From Pseudomonas panipatensis (GTDB lineage: Bacteria; Pseudomonadota; Gammaproteobacteria; Pseudomonadales; Pseudomonadaceae), in contig NZ_FNDS01000010.1 in the NCBI RefSeq assembly GCF_900099785.1, positions 1 to 64,000 of the forward strand: DNA of 64,000 bases, given 5' to 3'. The notes below the pieces were generated by a model. The model was not told the origin of the DNA. It searched no databases and saw nothing but the letters and a program-made list of their open reading frames with translations. Below, piece by piece: positions 8,752 through 17,560 of this stretch. The first letter of the stretch is position 1, and each line of letters starts with the position of its first letter. The position numbers were made by a program, and so were the translations under genes.

Positions 8752-9726
8752 CTATGCAGATCGAGCTTGGCGATAAGCTCGAGGGCTCATGCCGAAAGAG
8801 GACTTGAAACTGCGGCTGAAATGAGAGCTGCTGCTGAACCCAAGCTGGTAAGCAATGTCGGTGATGGAGAGATTGCTGTGCACCGGATCCTGCAGTTGCT
8901 CTGCACACCGGGTGAGGCGTTGCTGCCACATGTAATCACTGAAGGTGCACCCAAGCGCGTCATGGAAATACCGATGCAGTGAGCGGGAAGACCATCCCAA
9001 GGCCGCCGCGACCGTCTCTGCGTTCAGTTCCGGATCATGCAGCCTTTCTTCGATGCACTGGCGCACGAGATCGAGCCTGGAGGTTCCACGCACGTCGAAA
9101 TCATGATCACTACTGACCTGCTCGAAAGCATGATCAAGCACTTCAAGCAGAGAGTCGCCCAATGCTCGGCTTGCACGTTCAGACAGGTGGTTGTAGTGGG
9201 CTACTGAGTCGTGCAACAAGTTAAAAAGCATTCGCCCAAGTCCACCTTCGCAAGCCAAGTGGTAAAGCCGACCAGAGCGGGCCTGCCCTACGCTTCGTTC
9301 ACCAACCGGCATGATGATCTGCTCGCAGCCACGGCTACTGGTGACGTCCAGAGCTTGGTTCATGTCGAGCAACACGAACTCGCCCGGGGACAGCGAAACA
9401 GATCGCCCAGACTGCGTGAACTGGCTGATCCCGGACTCTTGGAGCACCAACGTCCAATTTCCGACATCAATCGAATGCTCCGAACGAAGCGCCCGGCGAT
9501 ACCGGTGTGCACTGGCGGCCATGCGACAGAAGCGAAGATCCCCGAGATCCCCGAACTCCAGCTTTCCGCGAAAGCGACGCTGGTTGAAAGGTTCAATGAT
9601 GCTTGCCTCGTTCAGCAGAACGGGTGGCGGCAGGCGCCCAGCGTACTGGCTGACGCATTGTGCCCACTTCCCCAAGCGATCGGTGGTGGGAAGTTGCTCG
9701 GTAGACACACAGGACAGATGATTCAT
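8752..9726 (-). CDS. AraC/XylS-family transcriptional regulator of the phenylpropanoid/alkylphenol cluster
   Basis: 324 residues. The C-terminal third holds two helix-turn-helix motifs: LNAETVAAALGWSSRSLHRY and then ITDIAYQLGFSSSSHFSRSF followed by FGMSPRAYR, the AraC signature. The N-terminal part should bind an effector; SLSPGEFVLLDMN is a cupin-like segment typical of AraC binding-domain proteins that control aromatic catabolism. It is encoded between the cytochrome/flavoprotein operon and the SphA-like porin gene, all on the minus strand, and probably activates these in response to an aromatic substrate. Confidence 0.88.
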   Translation of the reverse strand: MNHLSCVSTEQLPTTDRLGKWAQCVSQYAGRLPPPVLLNEASIIEPFNQRRFRGKLEFGDLGDLRFCRMAASAHRYRRALRSEHSIDVGNWTLVLQESGISQFTQSGRSVSLSPGEFVLLDMNQALDVTSSRGCEQIIMPVGERSVGQARSGRLYHLACEGGLGRMLFNLLHDSVAHYNHLSERASRALGDSLLEVLDHAFEQVSSDHDFDVRGTSRLDLVRQCIEERLHDPELNAETVAAALGWSSRSLHRYFHDALGCTFSDYMWQQRLTRCAEQLQDPVHSNLSITDIAYQLGFSSSSHFSRSFKSSFGMSPRAYRQARSA

Positions 9727-9840
9727 CGGGAGCCTTCATTCTTTTTATGTGGCACGCAAAGCGCCGAAGGTGTGGGCGGATGATGCCGGATTTTGCAGCA
9801 TCGTCCAGCCCATCCCGCAGCGCCCCGACCAACGTCCTGG

Positions 9841-10836
9841 TTAGAAGGCGTGCCCGAATCTCACCTGCAGGACGTAATCGTTTCGAGCACGGTTCTCCAC
9901 CTCGAATTCCCGATAGGTGTTGACCCACAGACCATTGCCCTGATCTATCGCCCAGAACAGCCCAGGGCCGACACCCAGCACCTTCTCTCGTGAGTCTTCC
10001 AGGCGATGGCCATTCGCGCGATCGTCCGTCAATTGCTTGAAGTAGTACCCGTTGATGCCCACATGCACCTTGGGAGCCACCTCGTATGATGTGGTGAAGT
10101 TGGCCCAAGCAGCCTGTCCGGCCTGAACGTCCTTCACTGGTGCACCTTCGAAGTACTGAGGCGTACTGCTAGCAGGGTCATCGTTCTTGAAGTTGTACAG
10201 GTAGTGCAGGCGCCAGCTCACCTCGAACTTCGGTGCGGGCAGCCAGGTGCCGGCCCAATAAGGGTTGAGCGAGTAATGGTTGGAGCCTTGGTTGATGTCC
10301 TTGTGCTTATCGTACTTCCCAACTGGAAGGATCATGTCGAATGCAAAGCGCTGGGAGAAGACTGGGTTTCCATCAGCGCCGATGATGGGATCGAACTGCA
10401 CTTGCGGCCCGGTCGTGAGATCGCCGAGCCCGGTTGCGTTGTCTTTCAACTGCGGGCCGCCCGAGCCGAAGGTCGCGTCCACGGAGGTGATAGGAATGAT
10501 GGCGTTCCAGCCAAGGTGAGCCCCCAACCCTACGGTGGCGGGTGAGATGTAGCTCACCTGGTTCAGTAACACTGTCGCTTGAATCTCAGGGTCATCGAAA
10601 GCCGCAATATTTTTCCCCTGATTATCGCGGATCGACGTCGCCGAACTGGTACGAAGATAAGCCAGGTACGTCCAGCCCGGCGGACCGGCAAATCCGTCGA
10701 AGAAGCTGGTGACGCCGAGGTTGATACCAGTCGGTTGACTCACCGAGGGCGGTGGTGCAGCCGGAGCGCCTTGAGCGGCGACGTGAGCGGACATTACGGC
10801 CAGGGCAAGGCCGGTATTGCGCAGAAAGGCATTCAT
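9841..10836 (-). CDS. SphA-family outer membrane protein (phenol-degradation Meta-type)
   Basis: 331 residues from the ATG at 10836, chosen because a signal peptide starts there (MNAFLRNTGLALAVMSAHVAAQ); the frame stays open 48 bases further. The mature chain has alternating aromatic and polar residues of a beta barrel and ends in FGHAF with a terminal phenylalanine, as outer membrane proteins do. The motif PPPSVSQPTGINLG...FFDGFAGPPGW is shared with the truncated copy at 11086. Members are found in aromatic degradation clusters and are thought to help uptake of hydrophobic substrates. A divergent region of 249 bp separates it from the truncated homologue. Confidence 0.82.
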   Translation of the reverse strand: MNAFLRNTGLALAVMSAHVAAQGAPAAPPPSVSQPTGINLGVTSFFDGFAGPPGWTYLAYLRTSSATSIRDNQGKNIAAFDDPEIQATVLLNQVSYISPATVGLGAHLGWNAIIPITSVDATFGSGGPQLKDNATGLGDLTTGPQVQFDPIIGADGNPVFSQRFAFDMILPVGKYDKHKDINQGSNHYSLNPYWAGTWLPAPKFEVSWRLHYLYNFKNDDPASSTPQYFEGAPVKDVQAGQAAWANFTTSYEVAPKVHVGINGYYFKQLTDDRANGHRLEDSREKVLGVGPGLFWAIDQGNGLWVNTYREFEVENRARNDYVLQVRFGHAF

Positions 10837-11085
10837 TGTGCGTGTCTCGTTCTTGTTTTTGTGGAGGCTTTTGCCACGCCGCAAATCTAGGAACGAGGAC
10901 AGGGTGCGGGCTTTTCCGTGCCTGCCAAAAATTGACTGAACACGCCAGGCAGAAACACAGCCCGAAAATCATGGCGCGTTCAGGCAAGGATGTCCCGCTG
11001 GCGCAAGACGCGAATGGGCAGCGCTCCTAAATTGGGCTGCCTACGAGTTCTCCCGCTCATAAATCAAACAATAGAGCCAGCATCC

Positions 11086-11310
11086 ATGAAAACCTTGCTT
11101 GCCAGCACAGCCCTTTCCTTGTCATCCCTGGCCCTCAGCTCCACCGCAATGGCTGCCGATGGCCCGCCTCCGCCTTCTGTCAACCAGCCGGCCGGCCTCA
11201 ACCTCGGCGGAACCCGCTTCTTCGACGGGTTTGCCGGCCCGCCGGGCTGGAGCCATTTGGTTTATCTGAAGTACAGCAGCGTGGTCTGTCGCGGCGCTGG
11301 TGACAGGTAG
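11086..11310 (+). pseudogene. Truncated SphA-family outer membrane protein gene
   Basis: A signal peptide (MKTLLASTALSLSSLALSS) and the first part of the mature protein are present, including PPPPSVNQPAGLNLGGTRFFDG and FAGPPGWSHLVYLKYSS, clearly homologous to the intact gene at 9841-10836. Homology then breaks off and the frame ends nine residues later at a TAG. About 75 of the expected 330 residues remain. The junction near 11278 adjoins a minus-strand stretch resembling a transposase C-terminus, so a transposition or deletion event probably removed the rest. Confidence 0.75.
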
Positions 11311-11385
11311 CTGGAGCTACGGCTTGCATTTCGCCGCTCAAATTCCATCGGACTGAGGTAAGCGCAACGAAGAGGCACTTCGTAA
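11285..11385 (-). mobile_element. Possible IS3-family transposase 3' remnant
   Basis: On the minus strand this stretch reads in one frame as ...YEVPLRCAYLSPMEFERR..., which resembles the C-terminal end of IS3-family OrfB transposases (typically GYLSPMEFERR). Only a few dozen residues are open, no start, DDE domain or second inverted repeat is seen, and it abuts the broken porin gene. Interpretation rests on a short match from memory. Confidence 0.4.
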
Positions 11386-11418
11386 AGCCCTCGCGCGAGC
11401 TTTGATCACAACGCGGAC

Positions 11419-13611
11419 CTAGTACGAGTACTCAAGGCCCGCGCCGGCGTACCAGGAGCGACCTGGTGCCGCTTCGTAATAGCGGCCGTTGCTGTCGCCA
11501 ACGATCACCGAGCCGACGTACTGGCGGTCGAGCAAGTTGTCCAAACGTAGCAACTCGTGGAACGTCCAGGGCCCGTCGTGTTGTTCGAAACGCGTCCGCC
11601 AGTTGAATACCGCGTAGCTCGGCGCCGGTTTCGCCTCGTTGCTGTCCTCGACGTAGACCTTGCTGCGGTACTGGCCCTCCAGGCCCATGCTGATGTCCTG
11701 GCGCGGGTGCCAGACCAGTTCGCTGAACAGGCTGCTGCCTGGCACGCCGGGCAGGTGGCTGCCCTTCTCGATGACGCTGCCGTTCTCGACGAAGTCCTGG
11801 TCGTAGGTGGCGTCCAGGCGCGTGTAGGCCAGGTTGGCTTCCCAGCGTTCGCTGAGCTGACTCTGCACGCCCAATTCGAAGCCGCGGCGCAGGGTCTTGC
11901 CGGCGTTCTGGTAGCTGGTGCGGCCGCCGGTGGAGCTAGCCACGACGATCTCGTTATCGGTGCGGATCTCGAACAGCGCCGCGTTGATCCGCGTGCTGCC
12001 GGCCACCTTGGCTTTCAGGCCGATTTCGTACTGGCTGCTGGTCGCCGGATCGAGGCCGAAGTTGAAGCTCTCCAGCGTACCCGGCGCGTAGGCCATCTCG
12101 GCCTGGGTCGGTGTTTCGAAGCCCTTGCCGGCGCTGACGTAGCCATGCAGGTTCGGGCTGAAGGCGTACATCGCCGAGAGCGACGGAGTGTACTGCCGGT
12201 AGGTCTTCGTGCCACTGGAATCGCCGTTGACCAGATAGCGGTCATCGACCTCCATCTTCATGCTGCTGTAGCGCAGGCCGGCGTCGAAGGTCCAGTCGCC
12301 CGGCGCCCAGCGCGCCTGCACGTACGGGTCGAGGCTGGTGGCGATGTCTTCCTCGTCGCGGCGCAGCTCGCCCTTCACGCCGAGCTGGTCGCCGCTGAAG
12401 TTCTGGTAGCCGCGGCGGTCGTCGCGGCTCTGGTCGTAGTCCAGGCCGGTGGTGACCGTCAGATCGCCAGGCACGCCCTGCAACGGCTGGATCCAGCGCA
12501 GGGTGCCGCCGTGGAAATCGCGGTCGAAGTCCACCACGCCGCCACCACGCTGGCTGTTGGAGACCACGGTCTTCGGAATCGACAGGTACTGCAGCACGCT
12601 GCGCTGGCCGGCGTAGAGGTTCACCTGCAGGGTGGCGTCGCCGAAGTAGCGCTCGTAGTTCATGCCCAGTTGCTGATGGTCGATGCTCTTGCGCGTGTTG
12701 TAGAGCTCCGCCGCCGCGGCCACCGAGCGTGGGTCGCGCTTATAGGCGTCCCAGGTCTGGCCCATCGGATCCTGGGTGCCATTCTGTTCCAGGCTGCTGA
12801 AGATCAGCGCCATGCGGCTGTCGTCATCGGGCTTGAAGTTGACCTTGGCGAAGGTCTGGTCACGGCGCGCAGCGCTGTGGTCGCGGTAGCCGTCGGTGTC
12901 CATGCGCGAAGCGTCGAGGAGGAAGCCAGCTTGGTCGTTGCCACCTTCGCTGTAGAGGTGGTTCTTGTTGAAGCCATCGCTGCCGAAGGTGGTCTCCGCC
13001 CCCAGCTTGGGCGAACCATAGCCGTCGCGGGAGAACATCTGGATCACTCCGCCGGCATTGCTGCCATAGAGGGTCGAGGCCGGACCACGGAGCACCTCGA
13101 TGCGCTCGGCGACATCCAGGTTGAGCGTCGCCGCCTGGCCCTGCCCATCCGGAGTGCTTGCGGGGATGCCGTCGCTGAGCAGCTTCAGGCCGCGGATACC
13201 AAAGGCCGAGCGCGCACCGTAGCCACGCGAGGAAATCTGCAGATCCTGGGCATAGTTCTGGCGGTTCTGCACTACCAACCCGGGGACCCGTGGCAGTACC
13301 TCGGAGAGGTTGACGCCGAGCTGGCCGTCGCCGATCTGCGGCTGCTGCACGGTATCGATGGCGAACGGCAGATCGAAGCTGGATACCGGTTCGTAGGTCG
13401 CGGTGACCACCATGGTCGGCAGCTCCACACTCGCCGGGGCCGGCTCGCCATCGGCCCGCACCGGCGCTGCGTTGCCCAGGCCAAGCAAAAGCAACGGCAG
13501 CAGGTTGAGCACCCGGGCGCCCAGCCCCTCTGCAAAGGGCGCCGGGCATTGCACGGGTGACCAGATGCTTCCCTGACCAGCGAACCACTTACCCGTCCGA
13601 TAATCGAACAT
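11419..13611 (-). CDS. TonB-dependent outer membrane receptor linked to the PQQ glucose dehydrogenase
   Basis: 730 residues. A signal segment (LNLLPLLLLGLGNAAPVRADG, about 36-54) is preceded by an unusually long N-terminus, so the true start may lie inside the ATG at 13611. TMVVTATYEP is a TonB-box-like element. The plug domain follows (VLPRVPGLVV, IEVLRGPASTLYGSNAGGVI) and a 22-strand type barrel ends in AGLEYSY with an aromatic residue. The divergent order with gcd and the OprB gene matches PA2289-PA2290-PA2291 of P. aeruginosa. Its ligand is not known; uptake of PQQ, a metal or a sugar acid is possible. Confidence 0.85.
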   Translation of the reverse strand: MFDYRTGKWFAGQGSIWSPVQCPAPFAEGLGARVLNLLPLLLLGLGNAAPVRADGEPAPASVELPTMVVTATYEPVSSFDLPFAIDTVQQPQIGDGQLGVNLSEVLPRVPGLVVQNRQNYAQDLQISSRGYGARSAFGIRGLKLLSDGIPASTPDGQGQAATLNLDVAERIEVLRGPASTLYGSNAGGVIQMFSRDGYGSPKLGAETTFGSDGFNKNHLYSEGGNDQAGFLLDASRMDTDGYRDHSAARRDQTFAKVNFKPDDDSRMALIFSSLEQNGTQDPMGQTWDAYKRDPRSVAAAAELYNTRKSIDHQQLGMNYERYFGDATLQVNLYAGQRSVLQYLSIPKTVVSNSQRGGGVVDFDRDFHGGTLRWIQPLQGVPGDLTVTTGLDYDQSRDDRRGYQNFSGDQLGVKGELRRDEEDIATSLDPYVQARWAPGDWTFDAGLRYSSMKMEVDDRYLVNGDSSGTKTYRQYTPSLSAMYAFSPNLHGYVSAGKGFETPTQAEMAYAPGTLESFNFGLDPATSSQYEIGLKAKVAGSTRINAALFEIRTDNEIVVASSTGGRTSYQNAGKTLRRGFELGVQSQLSERWEANLAYTRLDATYDQDFVENGSVIEKGSHLPGVPGSSLFSELVWHPRQDISMGLEGQYRSKVYVEDSNEAKPAPSYAVFNWRTRFEQHDGPWTFHELLRLDNLLDRQYVGSVIVGDSNGRYYEAAPGRSWYAGAGLEYSY

Positions 13612-13650
13612 ACGACTTGTGAACCACCTAGTTAATTAGCAGGCTAAGAG

Positions 13651-13656
13651 TATAAT
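13651..13656 (+). promoter_or_regulatory. Consensus -10 box before gcd
   Basis: TATAAT lies 19 bases before the gcd start codon. No good -35 was found at 17 bases, so an activator or an alternative spacing is likely. The 64-bp region between gcd and the TonB receptor must drive both genes and also contains the near-palindrome CTAGTTAATTAG at 13628-13639. Confidence 0.45.
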
Positions 13657-13675
13657 CACAACACTTAACAGCGAG

Positions 13676-16102
13676 ATGCTCGGCATGAAGCAACATTCGC
13701 AGGCCTCCGGCCTCAGCAGGTTCATCCTGATCGGACTGGGCGTCGTCATCGCCCTGCTCGGCCTCGCCCTGGCCGCCGGCGGCGTACGTCTGGCCAGCCT
13801 CGGCGGCAGCTGGTACTTCCTCATCGGCGGCCTGGTCATGGCTCTGTCCGGCCTCCTCGTGGCCCTGCGCAAACCGGCCGGCGCCTGGTTGTTCGGCGTG
13901 TTCCTGGCCGGAACCGCGATCTGGGCGCTGGCCGACGCCGGCCTGGCGTTCTGGCCGCTGTTCTCGCGCCTGTTCATGTTCGGCGCCATCGGCCTGGCGG
14001 TTACGCTGGCCTACCCGATGCTGGTGCATGCCGCCGGCGGCGCGCCGGGGCGTGGCGCCTACGGCCTGGCCGGGGTCCTGGCGGTCGTACTGGCGCTGGC
14101 CGCCGGCAACATGTTCGTCGCCCACCCGAGCGTACCGGCCACCGGCAACGGCCCGGGCCTGACCCCGGTCGACCCGGCCCACGCGCAGAAGGACTGGGCG
14201 CACTACGGCAACACCGAGGGCGGCAGTCGCTTCGCCGCGCTGGACCAGATCAACCGCGGCAACGTCGGCAAGCTGCAGGTGGCCTGGACGTACCACACCG
14301 GCGATGTCGCCGTCAGCGACGGCAACGGCGCGGAAGACCAGATGACCCCGCTGCAGATCGGCGACAAGGTGTTCATCTGCACCCCGCACAACAACCTCAT
14401 CGCGCTGGATGCCGATACCGGCAAGCAGCTGTGGAAGAACGAGATCGCCGCCAAGTCCAAGGTCTGGCAGCGCTGCCGTGGCCTGGCCTACTTCGACGCC
14501 ACCCCGGCCGTGGCCCAGCCGACCCAGCCGGGCAGCTCGCCGGTGATCGCCGCCAGCGTAGCGGCCGGTGCCAACTGCCAACGCCGCCTGCTGACCAACA
14601 CCATCGATGCGCGGTTGATCGCGGTCGACGCCGACACCGGGGCGTTCTGCCAGGGCTTCGGCAACAACGGCCAGGTCGACCTCAAGGCTGGCCTGGGCGA
14701 CGTGCCCGACTCCTACTACCAGCTCTCCTCGGCGCCGCTGATGGCCGGCACCACCGTGGTGGTCGGCGGCCGCGTCGCCGATAACGTCCAGACCGACATG
14801 CCCGGCGGCGTGATCCGAGGCTTCGACGTGATCACCGGGCAAATGCGCTGGGCCTTCGACCCGGGCAACCCGGCCGACAAGAACGCTCCCGCGCCGGGCA
14901 GCACCTACGTGCGCAGCACCCCCAACAGCTGGGCGCCGATGTCCTACGACCCGTCGATGAACACCGTCTTCCTGCCCATGGGCAGCTCCTCCACCGATCT
15001 TTACGGGGTCGAGCGCACCGCGCTCAACCACAAGTACGGCGCCTCGATCCTCGCCGTGGACGCCAGCACCGGCGCCGAGAAGTGGGTGTTCCAGACCGTG
15101 CACAACGATCTCTGGGACTTCGACCTGCCCATGCAGCCAAGCCTGATCGACTTCACTCAGGCTGACGGCAGCAAGGTGCCCGCCGTGGTCATCGGTACCA
15201 AGGCCGGGCAGATCTACGTGCTGGACCGCGCCACCGGCAAACCGCTGACGAAGGTCGAGGAAGTCCCGGTCAAGGCGGCCAACATCCCCAATGAGCCCTA
15301 CTCGCTGACCCAGCCGAAATCGGTCGGCATGCCGCAGATCGGTGCCCAGACCCTGCACGAATCGGACATGTGGGGGGCCACCCCGTACGACCAACTGCTG
15401 TGCCGCATCGACTTCAAGAAGATGCGCTACGACGGTCTCTACACCGCACCGGGCACCGACCTTTCGCTGAGCTTCCCCGGCTCCCTGGGTGGGATGAACT
15501 GGGGCAGCCTGTCCACCGACCCGGTGCACGGTTTCATCTTCGTCAACGACATGCGCTTGGGTCTGTGGATCCAGATGATCCCCTCGGCCAACAAGGGCCA
15601 GGCCACCTCCGGCGGCGAAGCGCTGAACACCGGCATGGGCGCCGTACCGCTCAAGGGCACCCCCTACGCGGTGAACAAGAACCGCTTCCTCTCGGTCGCC
15701 GGCATCCCCTGCCAAGCGCCGCCCTACGGCACGCTCACCGCGATCGACGTGAAGACGCAGAAGATCGCCTGGCAAGTACCGGTGGGCACGGTCGAGGACA
15801 CCGGCCCGCTGGGCATCCGCATGCACCTGCCGATCCCCATCGGCCTGCCGACCCTCGGCGGCACCCTGTCGACCCAGGGCGGCCTGGTATTCATCGCCGG
15901 CACCCAGGACTTCTACCTGCGCGCCTTCGACAGCGGCAACGGCGCGGAAATCTGGAAGGCCCGCCTGCCCGTGGGCAGCCAGGGCGGCCCGATGACCTAC
16001 GTGTCGCCGAAGACCGGTAAACAGTACATCGTGATCACCGCCGGCGGCGCCCGCCAGTCGACCGACCGCGGCGACTACGTGATGGCCTACGCCCTGCCCT
16101 GA
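13676..16102 (+). CDS. gcd: Membrane-bound PQQ-dependent glucose dehydrogenase
   Basis: 808 residues, the usual length of membrane quinoprotein glucose dehydrogenase. Residues about 10-145 form five hydrophobic segments that anchor the protein and reach ubiquinone. The rest is the periplasmic eight-bladed propeller, with DWAHYGNTEGGSRFAALDQI, PTPLQ-type segment DQMTPLQIGD, VHNDLWDFDLPMQPSL carrying the catalytic region, and PVGSQGGPMTYVSPKTGKQY near the end. It oxidises glucose to gluconolactone and feeds electrons to ubiquinone. ATG at 13676 or 13685. Divergent from a TonB receptor and followed by an OprB porin, a conserved pseudomonad arrangement. Confidence 0.95.
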   Translation: MLGMKQHSQASGLSRFILIGLGVVIALLGLALAAGGVRLASLGGSWYFLIGGLVMALSGLLVALRKPAGAWLFGVFLAGTAIWALADAGLAFWPLFSRLFMFGAIGLAVTLAYPMLVHAAGGAPGRGAYGLAGVLAVVLALAAGNMFVAHPSVPATGNGPGLTPVDPAHAQKDWAHYGNTEGGSRFAALDQINRGNVGKLQVAWTYHTGDVAVSDGNGAEDQMTPLQIGDKVFICTPHNNLIALDADTGKQLWKNEIAAKSKVWQRCRGLAYFDATPAVAQPTQPGSSPVIAASVAAGANCQRRLLTNTIDARLIAVDADTGAFCQGFGNNGQVDLKAGLGDVPDSYYQLSSAPLMAGTTVVVGGRVADNVQTDMPGGVIRGFDVITGQMRWAFDPGNPADKNAPAPGSTYVRSTPNSWAPMSYDPSMNTVFLPMGSSSTDLYGVERTALNHKYGASILAVDASTGAEKWVFQTVHNDLWDFDLPMQPSLIDFTQADGSKVPAVVIGTKAGQIYVLDRATGKPLTKVEEVPVKAANIPNEPYSLTQPKSVGMPQIGAQTLHESDMWGATPYDQLLCRIDFKKMRYDGLYTAPGTDLSLSFPGSLGGMNWGSLSTDPVHGFIFVNDMRLGLWIQMIPSANKGQATSGGEALNTGMGAVPLKGTPYAVNKNRFLSVAGIPCQAPPYGTLTAIDVKTQKIAWQVPVGTVEDTGPLGIRMHLPIPIGLPTLGGTLSTQGGLVFIAGTQDFYLRAFDSGNGAEIWKARLPVGSQGGPMTYVSPKTGKQYIVITAGGARQSTDRGDYVMAYALP

Positions 16103-16109
16103 ATCCGGC

Positions 16110-16164
16110 GCCCGCCGCTTGGCGGGCATATTCCTGAGGCGCGGCAGCCGCCGCGCCGTTTTTT
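16110..16164 (+). terminator. Tandem hairpins ending in a T run after gcd
   Basis: A first stem GCCCGCC/GGCGGGC (16110-16127) is followed by GGCGCGGC (16138-16145) pairing with GCCGCGCC (16150-16157) and a six-T run at 16159-16164. This is a textbook intrinsic terminator. It lies 32 bases before the porin gene, so the porin is probably expressed by read-through or a promoter inside gcd. Confidence 0.85.
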
Positions 16165-16195
16165 CGTCCTTCGCGTCATTCCGGGAAGCCTCTCC

Positions 16196-17497
16196 ATGCC
16201 ATCCCCTCTGCGTAACCGGTGTGCAACCCCACACCTGCTGCCCGGCCTGCTGCTGGGCGCCTGCTGCCTGAATCCGTCCCTGGCCCTGGCTGACGATGCC
16301 GACCTGCTCGACCGCCCTACCCTCAGCGGTGACTGGGGCGGCCTGCGCCGCGAACTGGACACCAAGGGCATCCGCTTCACCGGCGACTACAGTGGCGAGA
16401 CCGTATACAACGCCGACGGCGGCAAGCGGCGCTCGGCGCGCTACTCGCAGAACATCAAGCTCGGCGTGCGCTTCGACCTTGATCGCCTCTACGCTGCGGA
16501 CAATGCCGGCGTCGTACAACTGACCATCAACGACCGCCGGGGCGGCGACGGCTCCGGCGACCTCATCGGCAACCGCCTGCCGGTGCAGGAGAACTACGGA
16601 GGCCTCTATACCCGCCTCACCGAGCTGAGCTACGAACGCACCCTGTTCACCCCGGATCTGGACGTGAAGCTCGGCTACATGGCCATGGGCAACGACCTCG
16701 GCGGGCTGGACAGCGGCATCCTCTGCAACTTCATGAACGCCGGCTTCTGCGGTCATCCGCTGGACATGTCCGGCGGCAGCGGCTGGACCAACTACCCCAA
16801 CGCGCGCCTGGGCGTGGGTCTGAAATACAACTTCACCCCGGCCTGGCAACTGCGCGTGGCGGCGTTCAACGTCGACCCGGAAAGCAACGGCAACTCAAGC
16901 CGCGCCTGGCACCTCACACCCAAGCACACCACCGGCACCGTGGTGCCCGTCGAGCTGGTCTACAAGCGCTTCGACGACCTGCCAGGCGAATACAAGCTCG
17001 GCTGGTACTACGACAGCTCGGAGGCGAAGCGAATCGGCAGCAACGAGACGGTTTCCGGACGCGGCGGCCACTACCTGCTGGCCGACCAGGCCGTCTGGCA
17101 TGCCCAGGACCTGCCCGGGCAGAGCCTGCACCTGTTCGGCCAAGCCGCGGTGGCCAGCTCGGCGGCCTCCCCCTTCACCAAGTGGTACAGCGTCGGCGTA
17201 GTGCTGCAGCAACCCTTCGCCAGCCGTCCGCGCGACACCCTCGCGCTGGGCTTCGGCCGCGCCGTGCCCAACCCACGCAGTCGCGAGGTGCAGGAACAGA
17301 CTGCCCAGGCCAACGGCCAGGACTTCCCCAACCTGGATAACGCCGAGCGCCTCGTCGAACTGAGCTATGGCTTCCAAGCCACCCCCTGGCTGCTGCTGCG
17401 CCCGGACTTGCAATACATCCTCGAACCGGGCGCCTTCTCCGGTCAGGACATCAGCAATGCACTGGTGCTGGGGCTACAGGTCAAGATGAGCCTCTGA
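16196..17497 (+). CDS. OprB-family carbohydrate-selective porin
   Basis: 433 residues. A signal peptide with hydrophobic core HLLPGLLLGACCLNPSLALA is followed by mature DDADLLDRPTLSGDWGGLRRELDTKGI, the standard opening of OprB porins, and the chain ends LVLGLQVKMSL. A 16-strand barrel of this family lets glucose and other sugars cross the outer membrane, which supplies the periplasmic glucose dehydrogenase encoded just upstream. It corresponds by position to PA2291 of P. aeruginosa. Confidence 0.9.
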   Translation: MPSPLRNRCATPHLLPGLLLGACCLNPSLALADDADLLDRPTLSGDWGGLRRELDTKGIRFTGDYSGETVYNADGGKRRSARYSQNIKLGVRFDLDRLYAADNAGVVQLTINDRRGGDGSGDLIGNRLPVQENYGGLYTRLTELSYERTLFTPDLDVKLGYMAMGNDLGGLDSGILCNFMNAGFCGHPLDMSGGSGWTNYPNARLGVGLKYNFTPAWQLRVAAFNVDPESNGNSSRAWHLTPKHTTGTVVPVELVYKRFDDLPGEYKLGWYYDSSEAKRIGSNETVSGRGGHYLLADQAVWHAQDLPGQSLHLFGQAAVASSAASPFTKWYSVGVVLQQPFASRPRDTLALGFGRAVPNPRSREVQEQTAQANGQDFPNLDNAERLVELSYGFQATPWLLLRPDLQYILEPGAFSGQDISNALVLGLQVKMSL

Positions 17498-17560
17498 GGC
17501 ATCCCCGGCGATGGGGCATCCTGAACGCAGTCAGTCCTTTGCTGTTCCCTGATCTCTGTT

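Noticed and set aside
11557-13560. 667-codon open frame on the plus strand over the TonB receptor
   Set aside because: It is antisense to a gene with clear plug and barrel motifs and consists of Arg/Ala/Val-rich low-complexity translation typical of GC-rich shadows.
13628-16849. 1073-codon open frame on the minus strand over gcd
   Set aside because: Antisense to the well-supported glucose dehydrogenase; no domain, His/Gly/Val-rich shadow translation.
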